Positions 38,987-52,335 of a stretch of DNA of 64,000 bases are shown here, piece by piece. The stretch comes from Vanessa cardui. Lineage: Eukaryota > Arthropoda > Insecta > Lepidoptera > Nymphalidae. Each line of letters opens with the position of its first letter. The first letter of the stretch is position 1. The stretch covers positions 62,001 through 126,000 of the forward strand of contig NC_061138.1 in assembly GCF_905220365.1 (NCBI RefSeq), given 5' to 3'. Both the position numbers and the translations under genes were made by a program. The notes beneath the pieces were generated by a model. It had not been told where the DNA came from, searched no databases, and saw nothing but the letters and a program-made list of their open reading frames with translations.

Positions 38987-39494
38987 AATAATTGTCTCAG
39001 TGTTTGCATTAGATGAGCACCTATAGACCTATTCGCTCACGAAGGCGCGCCCCTCACGTTATTTTACCGTGGTACAATAACAAACATCATTTATCTTAAT
39101 TTTTTTTTCAACTAACGATGTATTTAGCTGAATACCAATCAGGCCGCTGATAGAAAAAATAAAGGCGGATCTGCAAAATAAATTGCTACTTTAGTATTCT
39201 TTTTTCGATAAATCAAAATACTTTAAATTTTATTCCTATTCTAATCTGTATTATTTCAGATACATTTGAATGATTTCTAAAAGGAATATATTAATAAAAT
39301 GTATTCTAGTGTATGGTGTACAGTTCTATAATAGTAGTTTGAGTATTTGATGTGTTCCATTGCTCATGATGGAATAGTAAGCTGCTAGTCTTATTGTTTC
39401 TAACAAACTGATCTATATAAGTCTACTTTTAGCCATATTTTCTTGCGTATAGGGAGGGATGGTTGCTTCGAATGAAATAAAACAAGCGTGTACC

Positions 39495-40620
39495 ATAGGT
39501 TGTTTATTATGAACATAATATACAATGCCGATGTTTATTTATAAAAGCGGGTAAAAACCGACGACGAGACACATACACCGTACGATAAAATAGTATTTTT
39601 TCATTATCCATCAACGTACATTATAGTAAAGTATAAGTTCACTTAAATAATTATCTAAATGTCGTTAGTCTAATTTAGTAAAACCTCTTCACTCCAGAGA
39701 TCGTCGCTAGTTTTGGAAATTCTGACCAACATCTGCTTAACCAAATATAATGAATAGCTCATTGGTCGCGTACTGCGTCATCCGGTACTACCGACCGCTG
39801 ACCATTCGATTTAAGTGTAATTAGATCGATAGTAATCTGACTTTGATCAGCGTTAAAAAACTGTTGGTAGGTTTCGAACAAACAACGTTCGGAATTTAAT
39901 TTTCTAAGTACTTTAACTTTAAGAGTCCACAGAGACAGTTAACTTACAAACAAGTTTAAGTACAGTCGACGCGAACGCAACGAAATCTACAAAGACAGTA
40001 TAACAACATGATCCGAAGAGCGATCACTAAATTAAACTATGATTATACGTAAGTTATAGTGTATTATTAAAAATGATGCCATAAATATTGGCCGATAAAG
40101 TAATTCAAGTATACCTATTGCTTCCGCGGATATGTCGCTGTTCAGAGCTACGCTGCGCTTTGGAGTCAGGTGCAACTAAGCATGTAGCCTTTGATCCCAG
40201 TACAAATCTGTATATGAAACTACTCACTACACATTATCGGAGTTCTCATGTAAGCTATAGTATATCAGTTATCTGCTATCGTTTCGTAAATATTCTGTTT
40301 AATTGCACTTTATCTTACCACCAAGCCGTGACTAATAAAAGGAGGTAAATAAGATACATGAATCGCTACTCCACGTTGAACACAGGCGCCGGGGAGAATT
40401 ATTGCACACGCGGCACTCCAGCCGCATCACACAACGGCTACGACCACCGACACATATCAGAGACGACATAACAAACAAGTAACACGCACTAAGCGAAGAA
40501 GCGAGGATTAAGTCGAAATACAACGAGACCGACTAAGACTACAAGCTAAAGGGCTCCTCGGAAGCGCAGAAGCAGGCGATCCATTATCTACACTGAAACG
40601 GTTCTGTACAGCGGCGGGCT
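39495..40620 (-). other. Rab10 3' UTR (inferred)
   Basis: Downstream of the Rab10 stop the sequence has mixed composition with no reading frame of note. AATAAA on the minus strand at 39503-39508 (and another at 39534-39539) would end a UTR of about 1.1 kb. Confidence 0.45.
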
Positions 40621-42066
40621 CTAGGAGCAGCAGGCGCGGGCGGGCGGCGCGCGCGACGGGCGGCGCTCCACGGCGATGCGCGCGTGGTCGGCGTCCGCCT
40701 CGCGCCCCGCAGACTTGTCCAGGATGGCCTCCGCCAGCTCCGAGAACGCGCGGTCGATGTTGATGTTGGACTTGGCCGACGTCTCCATGAAGCGGATGCC
40801 GTGCTCGTGCGCGATCTGAAACGGCGCCGTACGTGGGTGCCTGCCCGCTGAGCTCCAGTAGTCTACCCTATTCTTTGCTTTATAATTGCCTAGGCTGGAA
40901 GCTTTGATAAGATATTTCTATTTATTTTATTATATTAATGAGTATCTGGTTATTAATAAATAATTGTTAATCGAAAGGCAATTAACCAAGGTGTGTTATC
41001 CTATCGTTATCCTTTATTATGTTGGGACACTGTGGTCTACATGGAAATAAACTCTATATTGCTTGGTTAAAAGGTCATACTCAAATAAATTATGAGTAAG
41101 TGATAAAAATAGCCCAGCCTTCTATAGTGAATATGACTCATGTTCCAGTTTGTAATGGTTACTATTGGTATTTATTATGAATTTGTACATATTTCTATTT
41201 ATTTTTTTATGGACAATATGCAAATTGCCCCTTAGATAATACGGTGATTTATATAGAAAATCTATTAATGGGCTCTGATAATTTTAATGAAATTACTAAG
41301 TATTCTTTGTTTAAAATATTTAACTCACTGCCTCTCCCCGCTCTTTGCTGACAACTCGCTTCTCTTCCATGTCACACTTGTTACCCAGTATCATTTTTTC
41401 CACGTCTTCATTTGCGTGCTATAAAGCAAAATTAAAGGTAGTATAATATACTTTAACTTTCCCAATAAATAATTAAAACAAATAGAGATATGCTCCACAA
41501 ACCTCGTCTATATTTCTTAACCACTTGACAATATCATCAAATGTTTTTTCATTTGTTATGTCGTAAACGAGCATTATCCCCATCGCCCCACGGTAGTAGG
41601 AAGTGGTGATTGTGTGGAATCGTTCTTGCCCAGCTGTGTCCCAAATTTGGAGCTTGATTTTTTTACCACGAAGTTCTACTGTTTTGATTTTGAAATCTAT
41701 GCCTGAGGAAATAAAAGAGAATTACATTAATAAAAACAAGTTTTGTTACACACCTTAATAAAATATTAAAATAAAATTCCATCACAATATAATCATTGTT
41801 TTTTACAGTTTGAAAAATGTATGTTTCATATTCATACGACATAAATTTAATTTGATTTAATAATGAGATACAATAGTAAATAGATATAAAGTTAAACACT
41901 GCACGGACATAAAAATATAAAGATGGTTCAGTTTCATACCAATAGTGGAAATAAATGTCGTTGTGAAGTGATTATCTGAAAACCTAAACAATATACAAGT
42001 TTTGCCAACACCAGAGTCACCAATGAGGAGCAGTTTAAATAACAGATCATAAGTTTTCTTGGCCAT
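40621..42066 (-). CDS. Rab10: Rab10 small GTPase
   Basis: Four exons (41940-42066, 41503-41702, 41329-41418, 40621-40815) join in phase to 203 residues. The N-terminus MAKKTYDLLFKLLLIGDSG and P-loop GDSGVGKT (16-23), switch I TFISTIG, WDTAGQE, GNKCD and ETSAKSN are all intact; the C-terminus ACCS is a double-Cys geranylgeranylation motif. The pattern identifies Rab10, not Rab8, through KIKTVELRGKKIKLQIW and the NIDEHANEDVEK region. Rab10 directs basolateral and basement-membrane secretion and Golgi/endosome traffic. The first three exons are AT-leaning, while the last exon is strongly GC-rich. It is divergent from SA with 757 bases between the ATGs. Confidence 0.96.
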
Positions 42067-42823
42067 TTTATTATTTTGTATAGAAAAAACGTAGCTATTT
42101 TATACAAAAATCATTCGATCAGAAATGTGACAGCTAATACTTCAGTTCAACCTCAGCCATGCAAAATTATTGCAATATGTAAAAAAAACATCAGTGTTTT
42201 TAATTTTTATTCAAAGATACTATAAAAAGTCAAGTGAGCTACTCCAAAAATATGAACTAAAGTGGCACAAAAAATACTCGGTTTGTAATAATTATAATCT
42301 TATTACTTGTGCTGTTACGATTTTATTTTAAGGGTTGTATTCTTGTAAACCTTTTTTTTTATACAAACACTTTAATATGCATACATCTGCAAATTAAGTA
42401 ATATTTAACACGACACTATTCTCTATACGATAACCCGTGGACGTGCCAGCGTACATAGATTCGAAATAAATGTTAAGTTAATCTAGCATATTCATTATCT
42501 ACCATACCTATAGAATCTGTGGACTGGATTCGACAAGTCTCTGTCATTACTTAGTTTCGTCTCTGTCATAAGCGGCGCGAAATCGTATCTTTTGCTCCGT
42601 TCTCTTTTTAGCTGTATTACATCGCGTCCTTTGCGTTTTGACGTTGTGTTTTCATTTATTGATCAAGTTTGGGATATTGGGGAAGTGGATCAATATCATA
42701 GTCTTGCGTACTTGCTTCGTATTTGACAAGGTTGTTAAATAGTGATGTTTTCAATGAGAAAATCTAAAACCAAGTTTTAAATGCCTAATGCTAGGATCAA
42801 GTAGTAAGTAAACAAATATCAAA
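42067..42823. promoter_or_regulatory. Divergent promoter of Rab10 and SA
   Basis: This is the only DNA between two housekeeping genes on opposite strands. It is AT-rich without a TATA box at an obvious place. The less AT-rich part (42515-42720) nearest SA probably holds its 5' UTR. Confidence 0.5.
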
Positions 42824-45800
42824 ATGCATCGACGAGGCGGGAAACGCATTCGGATGGATGATCCTCCGCCGGAGTATGTTAATCCCATGACTCCCGCAAC
42901 CCCTATGACTGACTATGGCGGACAGTCTGTACATGAACCGGAAACACCCAATGTGAATTATTCGGGCTTTAATGTGGGAGCGGTCGCAAATTCTACCATA
43001 GCAGAAGCTCCTAGAGAAGAAAGTGAAGATCATACCGAGGAAGAGACCAGATCACCATCACCGGCCCCAACAAAACGTATAACACGAAGCAGAGGACGAG
43101 GGGGTGATGGTGGGTACGTCGGCAGATTAGCAGAGTCTCCTCCTCCCCCGCCTCTGCGAAGACGTGGTCGCGGCGGAAGAGGGCGAGGTCGGGGAAGAGG
43201 TGCTGCTCCTCCGCCAGCTTACTCACCGCCGCCCGTTCTACTACCGGGGGATGATGAAAACAGTCTCTACAATATCCTTCGCTTTAACAAAACAGCAATA
43301 AATGTAAGTTATATTGCATATCACTAAATATGCAAAACCATATTCCATTACTGGATCTGAATCTATTCAGTCATAATATCATGAAACAATCTTTATGAAA
43401 ATTTCATCCTTAACTATTCTACTATTACTATTAAGCACTTTTTTTATTGATGTTTCTAATCAAATTTAAAGGTTCATGATTAAAAATGTTCTTATTCATA
43501 TAGGTGAACACCAGTGAATTTAATATACAAAAACAATTTTGATTTACATTACTTAATTTGAGATTTATAGTTTTTATTACTAAAAAGAAGCAACAATGAC
43601 AAATTATTATTACAAAACCTGCAACATTATGTTAACTCTGCAACTTTTATGGAAATAAAATAAATAATATTGTGGATTATGACAGCATCATTGATACTAT
43701 TTTGTTCAATTAAAAGATAAAGTAACTAAGACTATTTGAAGCATATTTAGATATAGAAAATTTAAACTAGAAAAAAGTTAAAAAGAGTTACTAATTACAA
43801 ATTATCTAAAATAAATCTTAAGATTTTTATGAATAAATAATTTCAATCAATGAGTTTTTTTAATATATTAGTATTGTGAAATTTAACTAACCATGTACAT
43901 AATAATTTAATGCAATGTCGTGTTTGTAGCAAGTGGTAGACATGTGGATAGAGGAGTACAAGAGCAACAGGGAGAGTGCTCTGGTGCAGTTGATGCAATT
44001 CTTTATTAACTCTTCTGGTTGCCGCGGCAAGGTCACCCCCGACATGGCTCAGATGGACCACACTCTTATTATCAAGAAGATGACACAAGAATTTGATGAG
44101 GTATTGTCATTGTATTATGGAATCAAAAAATAGTCTTGATTATTATTTCAGATCTGACAGATGGTGATGATTCATGGCCTATATAAATATTCAGGTTACA
44201 GTTACTAATATAAAGTCCAGTATACTTTCCACTCATCGCCTGTTCTACCAGTAATCAGCTATAGTTAGCATTTGTGTAAAATTTACACTCAATAAAAATT
44301 AAAAAGCAACTCCTTTCTATGGAGTCTGCCAGTATAAATTGTGTTGTTAGTTGTATTGTCAGTTGGAGACATGATGTCAAACGTTAATTTTAATTCAAAT
44401 GTTAATTTTAATATGATTAGGCAATTATAAATAAAGGAAGTTATTGAAAGTTTCAGATATTTTTAAGTAAGGAAATATTAGTTTTTGGGTAAAAATTCTA
44501 ATATATTCTGTATTATTTTGTTAACAGGAAAGTGGAGAATATCCTCTCATTATGACGGGACAGACATGGAAGAAATTCCGCTCAAACTTTTGCGAGTTCA
44601 TACAGACACTGGTGAAAATGTGTCAGTACTCAATTATTTATGACCAGTACCTGATGGACAACATCATCTCTCTGCTCACTGGCCTCTCAGATTCGCAAGT
44701 GAGAGCTTTCAGGCACACGGCTACACTCGCTGGTAAATATTAAATATTTTGCGTTACTGATGAATGTATGTATCATCGAAATCTACATAGTGATCGTTTG
44801 GGCCGCCAGTAATGAAGCTGATGACGGCGCTGGTGGACGTGGCGCTGCTGACGAGCGTGAACTGCGACAACTGCCTGCGCCAGTACGAGGCCGAGCGGCT
44901 CAAGGCGCGGGACAAGCGCGCCAGCGAGCGCCTCGAGGTGCTGGTCGCCAAGCGCCAGGAGCTGGAGGAGAACATGGAGGAAATTAAGAACATGCTCTCC
45001 TACATGTTCAAATCCGTGTTTGTGCACCGATACAGGTATTTATTTGCTCAGATCTTATATGAATCTGATGGCGACGAGGAATATTGTCACCTAATTTGGC
45101 TTCCTGTTTGGTGCAGGGATACGCTGCCCGACATCAGAGCCATCACGATGTCAGAAATAGGCATTTGGATGGAGAAGTTCCCTGCACATTTTCTCGATGA
45201 CTTGTATCTCAAATATATCGGATGGACTCTTCACGACAAAGTAAGTATACACTATCATTCAGCTTGACGGCTCAGATTTGATGCTAAAAAATTAACACTT
45301 GCCTCTCAGGTCGGCGAAGTTCGGCTGCGATGTCTGCAAGCGCTGCAGCCGCTGTACGAGTGCGAGGAGCTGAAGGGCAAGCTGGAGCTGTTCACGTCCA
45401 AGTTCAAGGACCGCATCGTGTCCATGTCGCTGGACAAGGAGACCGAGGTGGCCGTGCACGCCGTGCGGCTCGTCATCGCCATCCTCAAGTGAGTGGGGGG
45501 AGTCGCGATGCGCTCTTCGCGTGTCCGTAAGTAACGAGGGCGCGTGTCGCAGGATGCACCCCGACGTGCTGACGGACAAGGACTGCGAGAACGTGTACGA
45601 GCTGGTGTACTCGTCGTGGCGCGGCGTGGCGGCGGCGGCGGGCGAGTTCCTCAACGTGCGCCTGTTCCGCTGCGACGACGCGCCGCCGCCCGCGCGCTCG
45701 CGCCGCGGCAAGGCGCGCCTGCCCAACACGCCGCTCGTGCGCGACCTGGTGCAGTTCTTCATCGAGTCCGAGCTGCACGAGCACGGCGCCTACCTCGTCG

Positions 45801-48800
45801 ACTCGCTCATCGAGTCCAACCCCATGATGAAGGACTGGGAGTGCATGACCGACCTGCTGCTGGAGGAGGCGGGCGCCGGCGAGGAGGCGCTGGACAACAG
45901 GCAGGAGTCGTCGCTGATCGAGCTGATGGTGTGCTGCGTGCGCCAGGCCAGCACCGGCGAGCCGCCCGTGGGCCGCGGCGCCTCGCGCAAGCACCACCAC
46001 ATGCTGTCCAAGGAGCAGGCCAAGGTACCGCCCCTCGCTTGCGATGCGAGCGACGGCCGCGCTTCCGATCCACATGCTCATAACACGACCGCGTCCCGCA
46101 GATGGTGAGTGACGACCGCGCCAAGATGACGACGCACTTCATGGTGACGCTGCCGGCGCTGCTGGACAAGTTCGGCGCCGACCCGGAGAAGCTCACCAAC
46201 CTCGTGGCCATCCCGCAGTACTTCGACCTGGAGCTGTACACCACGCAGCGGCAGGAGGGCGTACGTATCCCCCGCGGCGCCGGCCCGCCCGCCGGCCGCC
46301 GCTGACCGCTCGCCGTCGCCCGCAGAACCTGACGCTGCTGCTGAACAAGATCCGCGAGATCGTGAAGGTGCAGACGGAGGCCGAGGTGCTGGAGACGTGC
46401 GGGCGCACGCTGGAGGTGCTGTGCGGCGAGCAGCACGCCGTGTACACGCGCTGCAACGTGGCGCGCGCCACCGTCACCGACATGTGCGTCAACCGCTACA
46501 AGGAGGCCATCGACGACTACCGCAGCCTCGTCGAGGGCGGCGAGACGCCCGACGCCGACGAGGTGTTCAACGTCATCAACTCGCTGCGCAAGGTGTCCAT
46601 CATGTACATGTGCCACAACCTCAACGACACCAACATCTGGGACTCGCTGTTCGAGGACCTGCCCAAGTGCGTGGAGGGCGGCGAGGCGGGCATGCCGGCG
46701 CAGGCGCTGGTGTACGTGGTGCGCGCCTGCTTCTACTCCGTGCTGTGGTCGCTGCACGAGCTGGAGGAGCGCGGCGAGGGCGGGCCGCTGCGCGAGCGCC
46801 TGCGCGCCTACTGCGAGCTGTGCCGCGCCGTGGCGGCGCGCGGCCGCTCGCCCGAGCTGCGCGAGGAGGCCTACACCAGCCTGTGCGACCTGCTCATCTT
46901 CTTCGCCGAGGCGCCGGCCGCGCGCCGCCCCGCGCTGGAGGCCGACGCCGCGCTGTGCGACCTGCTCAACGACTTCGTGCAGGAGTTCGTCTTCGTGCAC
47001 CACAACTACGGTACCGCGCCGTCCCGTCCTCGGGTGTCTACTGACTGACCACTCTTGATGCAAAACTTACGATGTACACAAATTCACGTAGACACGTAGC
47101 ATCGACCGAGCTCGCTTGTCCCGTGTATCTCGCGGCGATTACCTGCCTACTGCGGCAGGTAATTGAAAAGTAATCATTGCGACCGGTGTCTACGTTTATT
47201 TGTGGTTTGACAAGTATGGCGTTCCGGATGATATTTTTGGTAAACATCTGCCGCGATCGGTACGAGAGATTACTTGAGGCCGAAATGTATAGTTCTCTCC
47301 CTCTATGCAGAATAGCTTGTCGCACACGAACTCTACACTGACACCACAGAACACGGACGCATACAACACTATTCGGCTCGCGTGCACCCACACACCCACA
47401 CCGCACACACGCGACGCACGCACACACATATACACAGACACGCACACAGGCACGCACACTCGGGCACAGACTACGCTCCCTGCCCGCCAGGGTTATCGTG
47501 CGAAACGTTCCTAGCCGTCGTCTCGAACGCCATACTGCGCAAACGAATCGGACCTGTAACGATGAGAAAAAATATGCATTATTTCGTTACAAATAAATGA
47601 TCGGAAGCGAAACGAGATAGACATACGTAACGCGCTGTGTCTGCTTGCATGTCTGCCGTCGGCGCCGCGACCCCGGTAAGCCCCCGCGCCCTTTGCCTTA
47701 GTAATGCCGAGCCCGCTCCGATAATGCATATTTTTGTCTCCGCCGCCGCGCCCGCGACATTACTAAGGGAAACCCGCGCCCTGCATGCTCGACGTAGCCG
47801 CTTGCCGCATGCGACCCTGCTTGCGCACGCCCTAGCCCTGTGCCACTGGTCGCTGACCTCACTCCCGTCCCGACGTTTGCTCGATGTCTACGACCGCTCG
47901 ATGGTGTCGAAGCTGCCGTATCACGTAGCCTTTTTTTCGCTTGAGCTAGCTGTCCAGTAGAAACGTAACGCTGGTGCCGCGAAACGACCGCGCCGATCTC
48001 GTTTTGGAATCGTTTTTTGGGTCGTTTGAAAACTGGCGAGGTCTTTCGTCGCAGAGCGTTACGTTTTCAGCGAACGGCACGGCGACGGTAGCGGTAGGCG
48101 GCGGTCGTTAAGTTCGGAGATGCGTTGCAGACGGTCAAGACGAGAGACGCATCGAGGAGCTCCACAAGCGCCGCAACTTCCTCGCCGCCTACTGCAAGCT
48201 CATCGTGTACAACGTGGCGCCCATCCGCCGCGCCGCCGACGTCTTCAAGCACTACATCAAGGTACGTGCCGCGCCCAAGCCCCCGGCCCCGCCTCCACGC
48301 CCCACCCATGACCCTCGTGTCCGCAGTGCTACAACGACTACGGGGACATCATCAAGGCCACGCTGAGCAAGGCGCGCGAGATCAACAAGCTGAGCTGCGC
48401 GCTGACCATGGAGCTGGCCATGCAGGCGCTGTACAGCGAGCTGGTGCAGCGCCACCCCTCGCCGCACCGCCAGCTGCCCGAGTTCCTCGAGCTCAAGGAG
48501 CTGGCCAAGCGCTTCTCGGTCATGTTCGGCCTGGACGCCGTCAAGAACCGCGAGGCGCTCACGGCGCTGCACCGCGCCGGCGTGGCCTTCGCCGCGCTCG
48601 ACCCGCCGCGCCACCTGCTGTTCCTCGAGCCGCTCGCAGAGTTCTCCGGCAAGCTGCTGCGCCAGGACAAGCGCGCCGTGCTCAAGGTGACGCCCCGCAC
48701 CCCCCCCCCCGCCCCGCCCGCTCTCGCCGCGGACTCGATGCTAACGTGCAGGTCTCGCCGCAGTTCGCAGAGTCCCGCTTCTCGACGATGCAGTGGGGCG

Positions 48801-49038
48801 AGGAGTGGGCGCCGCTGCTGGCCTACCGCAACTCGCTGCTGACCGACGCGCCCGACGAGCGGCCGCCGCCCGCGCGCCGCCACTACACGCGCCGCCACCG
48901 TGAGCACCCGCCCCGCCCGCGCGCCCCGCGCCCCCCGCGCGCCCCCCCGCGCCCTAATGCCGTGTGTCTGTCGCAGGCGGCCAGAACGAGGAGGAGGAGG
49001 GCGACGACAACGCGGACTCCGACGCCGAGCCGGTGTGA
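42824..49038 (+). CDS. SA: Cohesin subunit SA/STAG (stromalin, Scc3)
   Basis: Thirteen exons join in phase to 1,129 residues: 42824-43303, 43930-44100, 44528-44732, 44810-45035, 45117-45240, 45310-45488, 45553-46024, 46102-46260, 46326-47010, 48131-48261, 48327-48686, 48764-48899, 48977-49038. Drosophila SA is of nearly this length. Order: disordered N-terminus with an Arg-Gly tract (RRRGRGGRGRGRGRG), the STAG domain (VVDMWIEEYKSN, FINSSGCRGKV), the helical SCD region around residues 355-440 (DIRAITMSEIGIWMEKFPAH), long HEAT-like helices, and an acidic tail. SA binds Rad21 and loads and holds cohesin on DNA, for sister-chromatid cohesion and loop control. The first three exons have ordinary codon use; from exon 4 most exons are extremely GC-rich. 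Confidence 0.96.
47011..48130 (+). other. SA intron 9, with CA-rich microsatellite
   Basis: The longest intron of the GC-rich half. It contains a CA/CACG-rich low-complexity tract at about 47376-47466 and otherwise mixed unique sequence. Flanking exons join in phase 1 (TACG|GTACCG, TTGCAG|AC). Confidence 0.8.
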
Positions 49039-49905
49039 GCGCCGCCCGCCGCCGCCCGCCGTCGACACTTCGACGATGAAAATGTCTATCCCGTTATTAC
49101 TGCTGCTTCGATTTCTGGATTTGTATAAAGCATCAATATTGACAATACAGTATATTAAAAGTGCCAATAACTATTTGTAATGCAGTACTGCACGAGCCTG
49201 CAAAGCTGGGCTACACACGGTGCAGCCTGCAAGTAGATTCCTCTTCAAACATTATCTCCGTTTACATTTGAGTCTGACGATACACGTGACATTGAGGCAT
49301 TTCTTTAGACTATTATGTTACATAAGTGCCTTGGAATATTGTTTTAGTAAAAGTTAAAATTTAAGTTTTTTATTAAATATAATATTGTATTTATAATTAT
49401 TTTCTATCTTACGAATTAAAACGTACCGACGTCACATGAAATTAAGATAAAAGGGCCGAATGATACCTAACATGAACCCTGAGAATATGACACACGTTTT
49501 AGAGCAGACCCGCCGCGCCGGCACGCGGGCGCCTGCGAACTCAACAAGGGGTCGTGCAGCAGCTACGGATATAATAAATGGTACCTAGATTCGATTCCCA
49601 ACCCGACGTTTCGAGGGGGCGGAAACAGCAATCACGCAATTGAAGTCCGCCATGTTTCTGTTATTGTTATCGAGTCGGTTAATATTTATAATAATTTACA
49701 ATTCATTCTTTCGTCATCGATGTGATGACGTATCGAGGCGACGCGGATAATATTTGATTTTTTGTATTTCGTATTTAACATAAGTGAAGAAAATGTTTCT
49801 TCTCGACGCGGCGCCGTCCCTCGACAGCACTGATTGTCTCGTTGATGGTTAAATTTTAGTTATGTATAATATATTTTTATAATAAAGCTATTTAATAAAT
49901 TGTGT
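49039..49905 (+). other. SA 3' UTR (inferred)
   Basis: Two AATAAA hexamers at 49881-49886 and 49894-49899 follow the stop by about 850 bases, with a T-rich stretch after them. No other feature is visible in it. Confidence 0.5.
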
Positions 49906-50756
49906 TTTATTTTCCTGTTAATATGTACTGTATCTGAAGTGACTGAATGGCACCGCGCAGCTTGTACGATGCTATTCATTTGTTACATAAGACGATTAAG
50001 CGCTGCGGTTGTACCTACCATGTCTTGTGTTTTACAATTAAGGGTGGAGATGGTCAAAAACTGGCGAAAGCAGTAATAAATCGAATGTCTATCAGCTATA
50101 TCGCTTATTGACAGGTCAGTGTTTGAAAAACTCATCGAGTCTAATTGAACCACTTTTCGACATATTCGCTTTTATACACTCTTACATTCTTTAGACGTAG
50201 GGCTAAATATTATACATTTAAGGCAGGTCTGTCAGTGAATAAATCAGGATGATTACCTATAAGTTTATAAGTTGAAAGCAAAAAGTTTTGAAGTTTTTTT
50301 TTATTACCTATTTCCGTTCCTATTTTTTGGATTTATTCCCTTTTTACAATTGGTGGTTCAATTAAACTCAGAGGGGAGTGTCAGCAGCTGCTAGGGTGCG
50401 ATCCTTGTAGTAGTTTAACATAACATTATCACATTCGCTTTCCCCTTTAGATGATTGGATTGTTGAAAAATAATACGTAAAATTGCAATCATATTTCACA
50501 GTTTACTATCGACGAGACACTGTAATCTAACGAATTTTGTAATCTTACGGTGACATTTACATACCTTACTGTAGAATCACTTTGCATATACCTACTTAGA
50601 TTAAAACGGTGATGATTAAAATCCGTGGAGTAGTTTGAATTATCTAAGTATACAGACGGCGGGATGATCCCGCGAAATAGATATCCTAGGAAGTTAACAC
50701 CTGTACCTAACACGTACGACAAAACTTAGATGTCGCATCGGCAAAATTCGTAAAAC
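49906..50756. other. Intergenic, nothing recognised
   Basis: AT-rich spacer downstream of SA. No gene or repeat was identified. Confidence 0.4.
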
Positions 50757-52335
50757 CGATCACATCACAAATACCTTTAACAAAGAAAGGAAGGTCATTT
50801 ATATATACTAGAAATAGAAAGGGACCCAAAATTGAACCTTGTGGAACACCTACTTTTAACGTAGATCCAGTAGACTCAGAGCCGGATTTAAAGGTCTGGA
50901 GGCCCCCGGGTCACAAAGCAGTGGGGGCCTCCAGACCATATATTATCATCAATAATTACTTTTGTTATTTCAATCAGTAAGCTATGATTTATTTACTTGT
51001 ATCGGTAACTTTTAAATTATTAAATAATAACATTATTATAATTTGACTATATCTCGGTATTTGTTAACTTGCTGAAAACTGTGGCCCCCACTTATGTGGA
51101 GACCCCAGGGCAGTTGCCCCGGTTGCCCTTCCCTAAATACAGCCCTGAGTAGACTTTATTCCATTAATGAAAACTTGCTGGATTCTTTGACTTAAGTATG
51201 AAGCAATGAGATCAAGAGCCCTACCTTTAATGCCGTAATATTTGAGCTTATAAAGAAGAGTCTCGTGTTCTACACAATCAAATGCTTTAGATAAATCACA
51301 GAATACTCCAATACCATTCTGTGATTTCTCCCAAGCATCGTAAATATGCTTAAGAAGCGCAATTCCCGCATCAGTTGTTGATCGACCTCTTGTAAAACCA
51401 AATTGCTCACTATGAAAAATGGTATTTGTACCAAAATGGATAAGAAATTGATTTAAAATATTTTTTAAAAAAATTATTTAAAGATGAGAGTATTGAAATA
51501 GGCCTGTAATTACTGGGATCGCTCCTATTTCCATTCTTAAAAAGTGGTAAGACTTTACTACATTTTAACAAGTTAGGAAATGAACCCGTGTCCAAACTCT
51601 TGTTAAAAATTACTGCTATATACGGAGCAATGTCGAGTATGATGTTATTTATGAATTTTACCGAAATGCCCCATACGTCGTTAGTTTTTTTAATATTGAG
51701 TGTTTTAAATACTTTTATAACATCTATTGCTTATATAACTATCTTTTATAACTGTTTCAAAAGAAAAATCAATAACGCATTTAGAAACATTTTTATTTAA
51801 TAATCTAGCTGCGTCTAATGTAGATGATTTTAAATGAGATGTTATTTTATTAGGTATGTTATCAAAAAATATTTCAAATAAATTTGCAACTTCTAATTCA
51901 GAATTTGTGTATTTACTGCCTGTGTTTAATTTGATTGGTATACTTTCCTTTTTAGGTTTTCCACTAACACTTCCAATAATGTCCCAAGTGGCCTTTATTC
52001 TATTATCGGAAGTCAAAATTTTGTTCTTTATGTATAAAGATTTAGCATAAATACATACTGTTTTAAATATTTTGGAATATTTATTGACATATCCCAGAAA
52101 GGCTTCGTCTTGATTCCACTGCTTCATACCATATAGGTCGTATAATTTATTTCTGCCTTTATATATACCAATAGTAGCCTAGTCACTAAAATTCAATTTT
52201 GTATTATTATAAAATGATTTCATTTTCAATATTTTATTAAATTCTATTAATATTAATTCAAAAAATGAATTATAAAGTTCATTTGGATCCTGTGTCGTTA
52301 GATCTAAATAAGATAATTTACACGCCACAATATAT
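50757..52335 (-). mobile_element. Second copy of the jockey/CR1-like non-LTR element
   Basis: The minus strand matches the copy at 37430-38768 closely over the reverse transcriptase, and extends further 5'. Segments visible are FPNLLKCSKVLPLFKNGN and SNYRPISILS (domain start, 51470-51590), and a linker with NRIKATWDIIGSVSGKP (51990-52050). It lacks everything 3' of the catalytic loop (breakpoint about 50757), has several frameshifts, and is interrupted by the MITE at 50877-51147. Confidence 0.85.
50877..51147. mobile_element. hAT-type MITE, 271 bases, with 8-base target duplication
   Basis: The element begins CAGAGCCGGATTTA and ends TAAATACAGCCCTG, imperfect terminal inverted repeats of the hAT kind. 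It is flanked on both sides by AGTAGACT (50869-50876 and 51148-51155), an exact 8-base target-site duplication. Removing it and one duplicate restores colinearity with the intact region of the sister retroelement near 38300. Inside, 50893-50907 pairs perfectly with 50923-50937 to form a 15-base stem. No coding capacity. Confidence 0.93.

Noticed and set aside
45807..47063. 418-codon minus-strand open frame
   Set aside because: Antisense shadow of SA exons 7-9; Arg/Ala/Gly/His-rich composition typical of reversed GC-rich codons.
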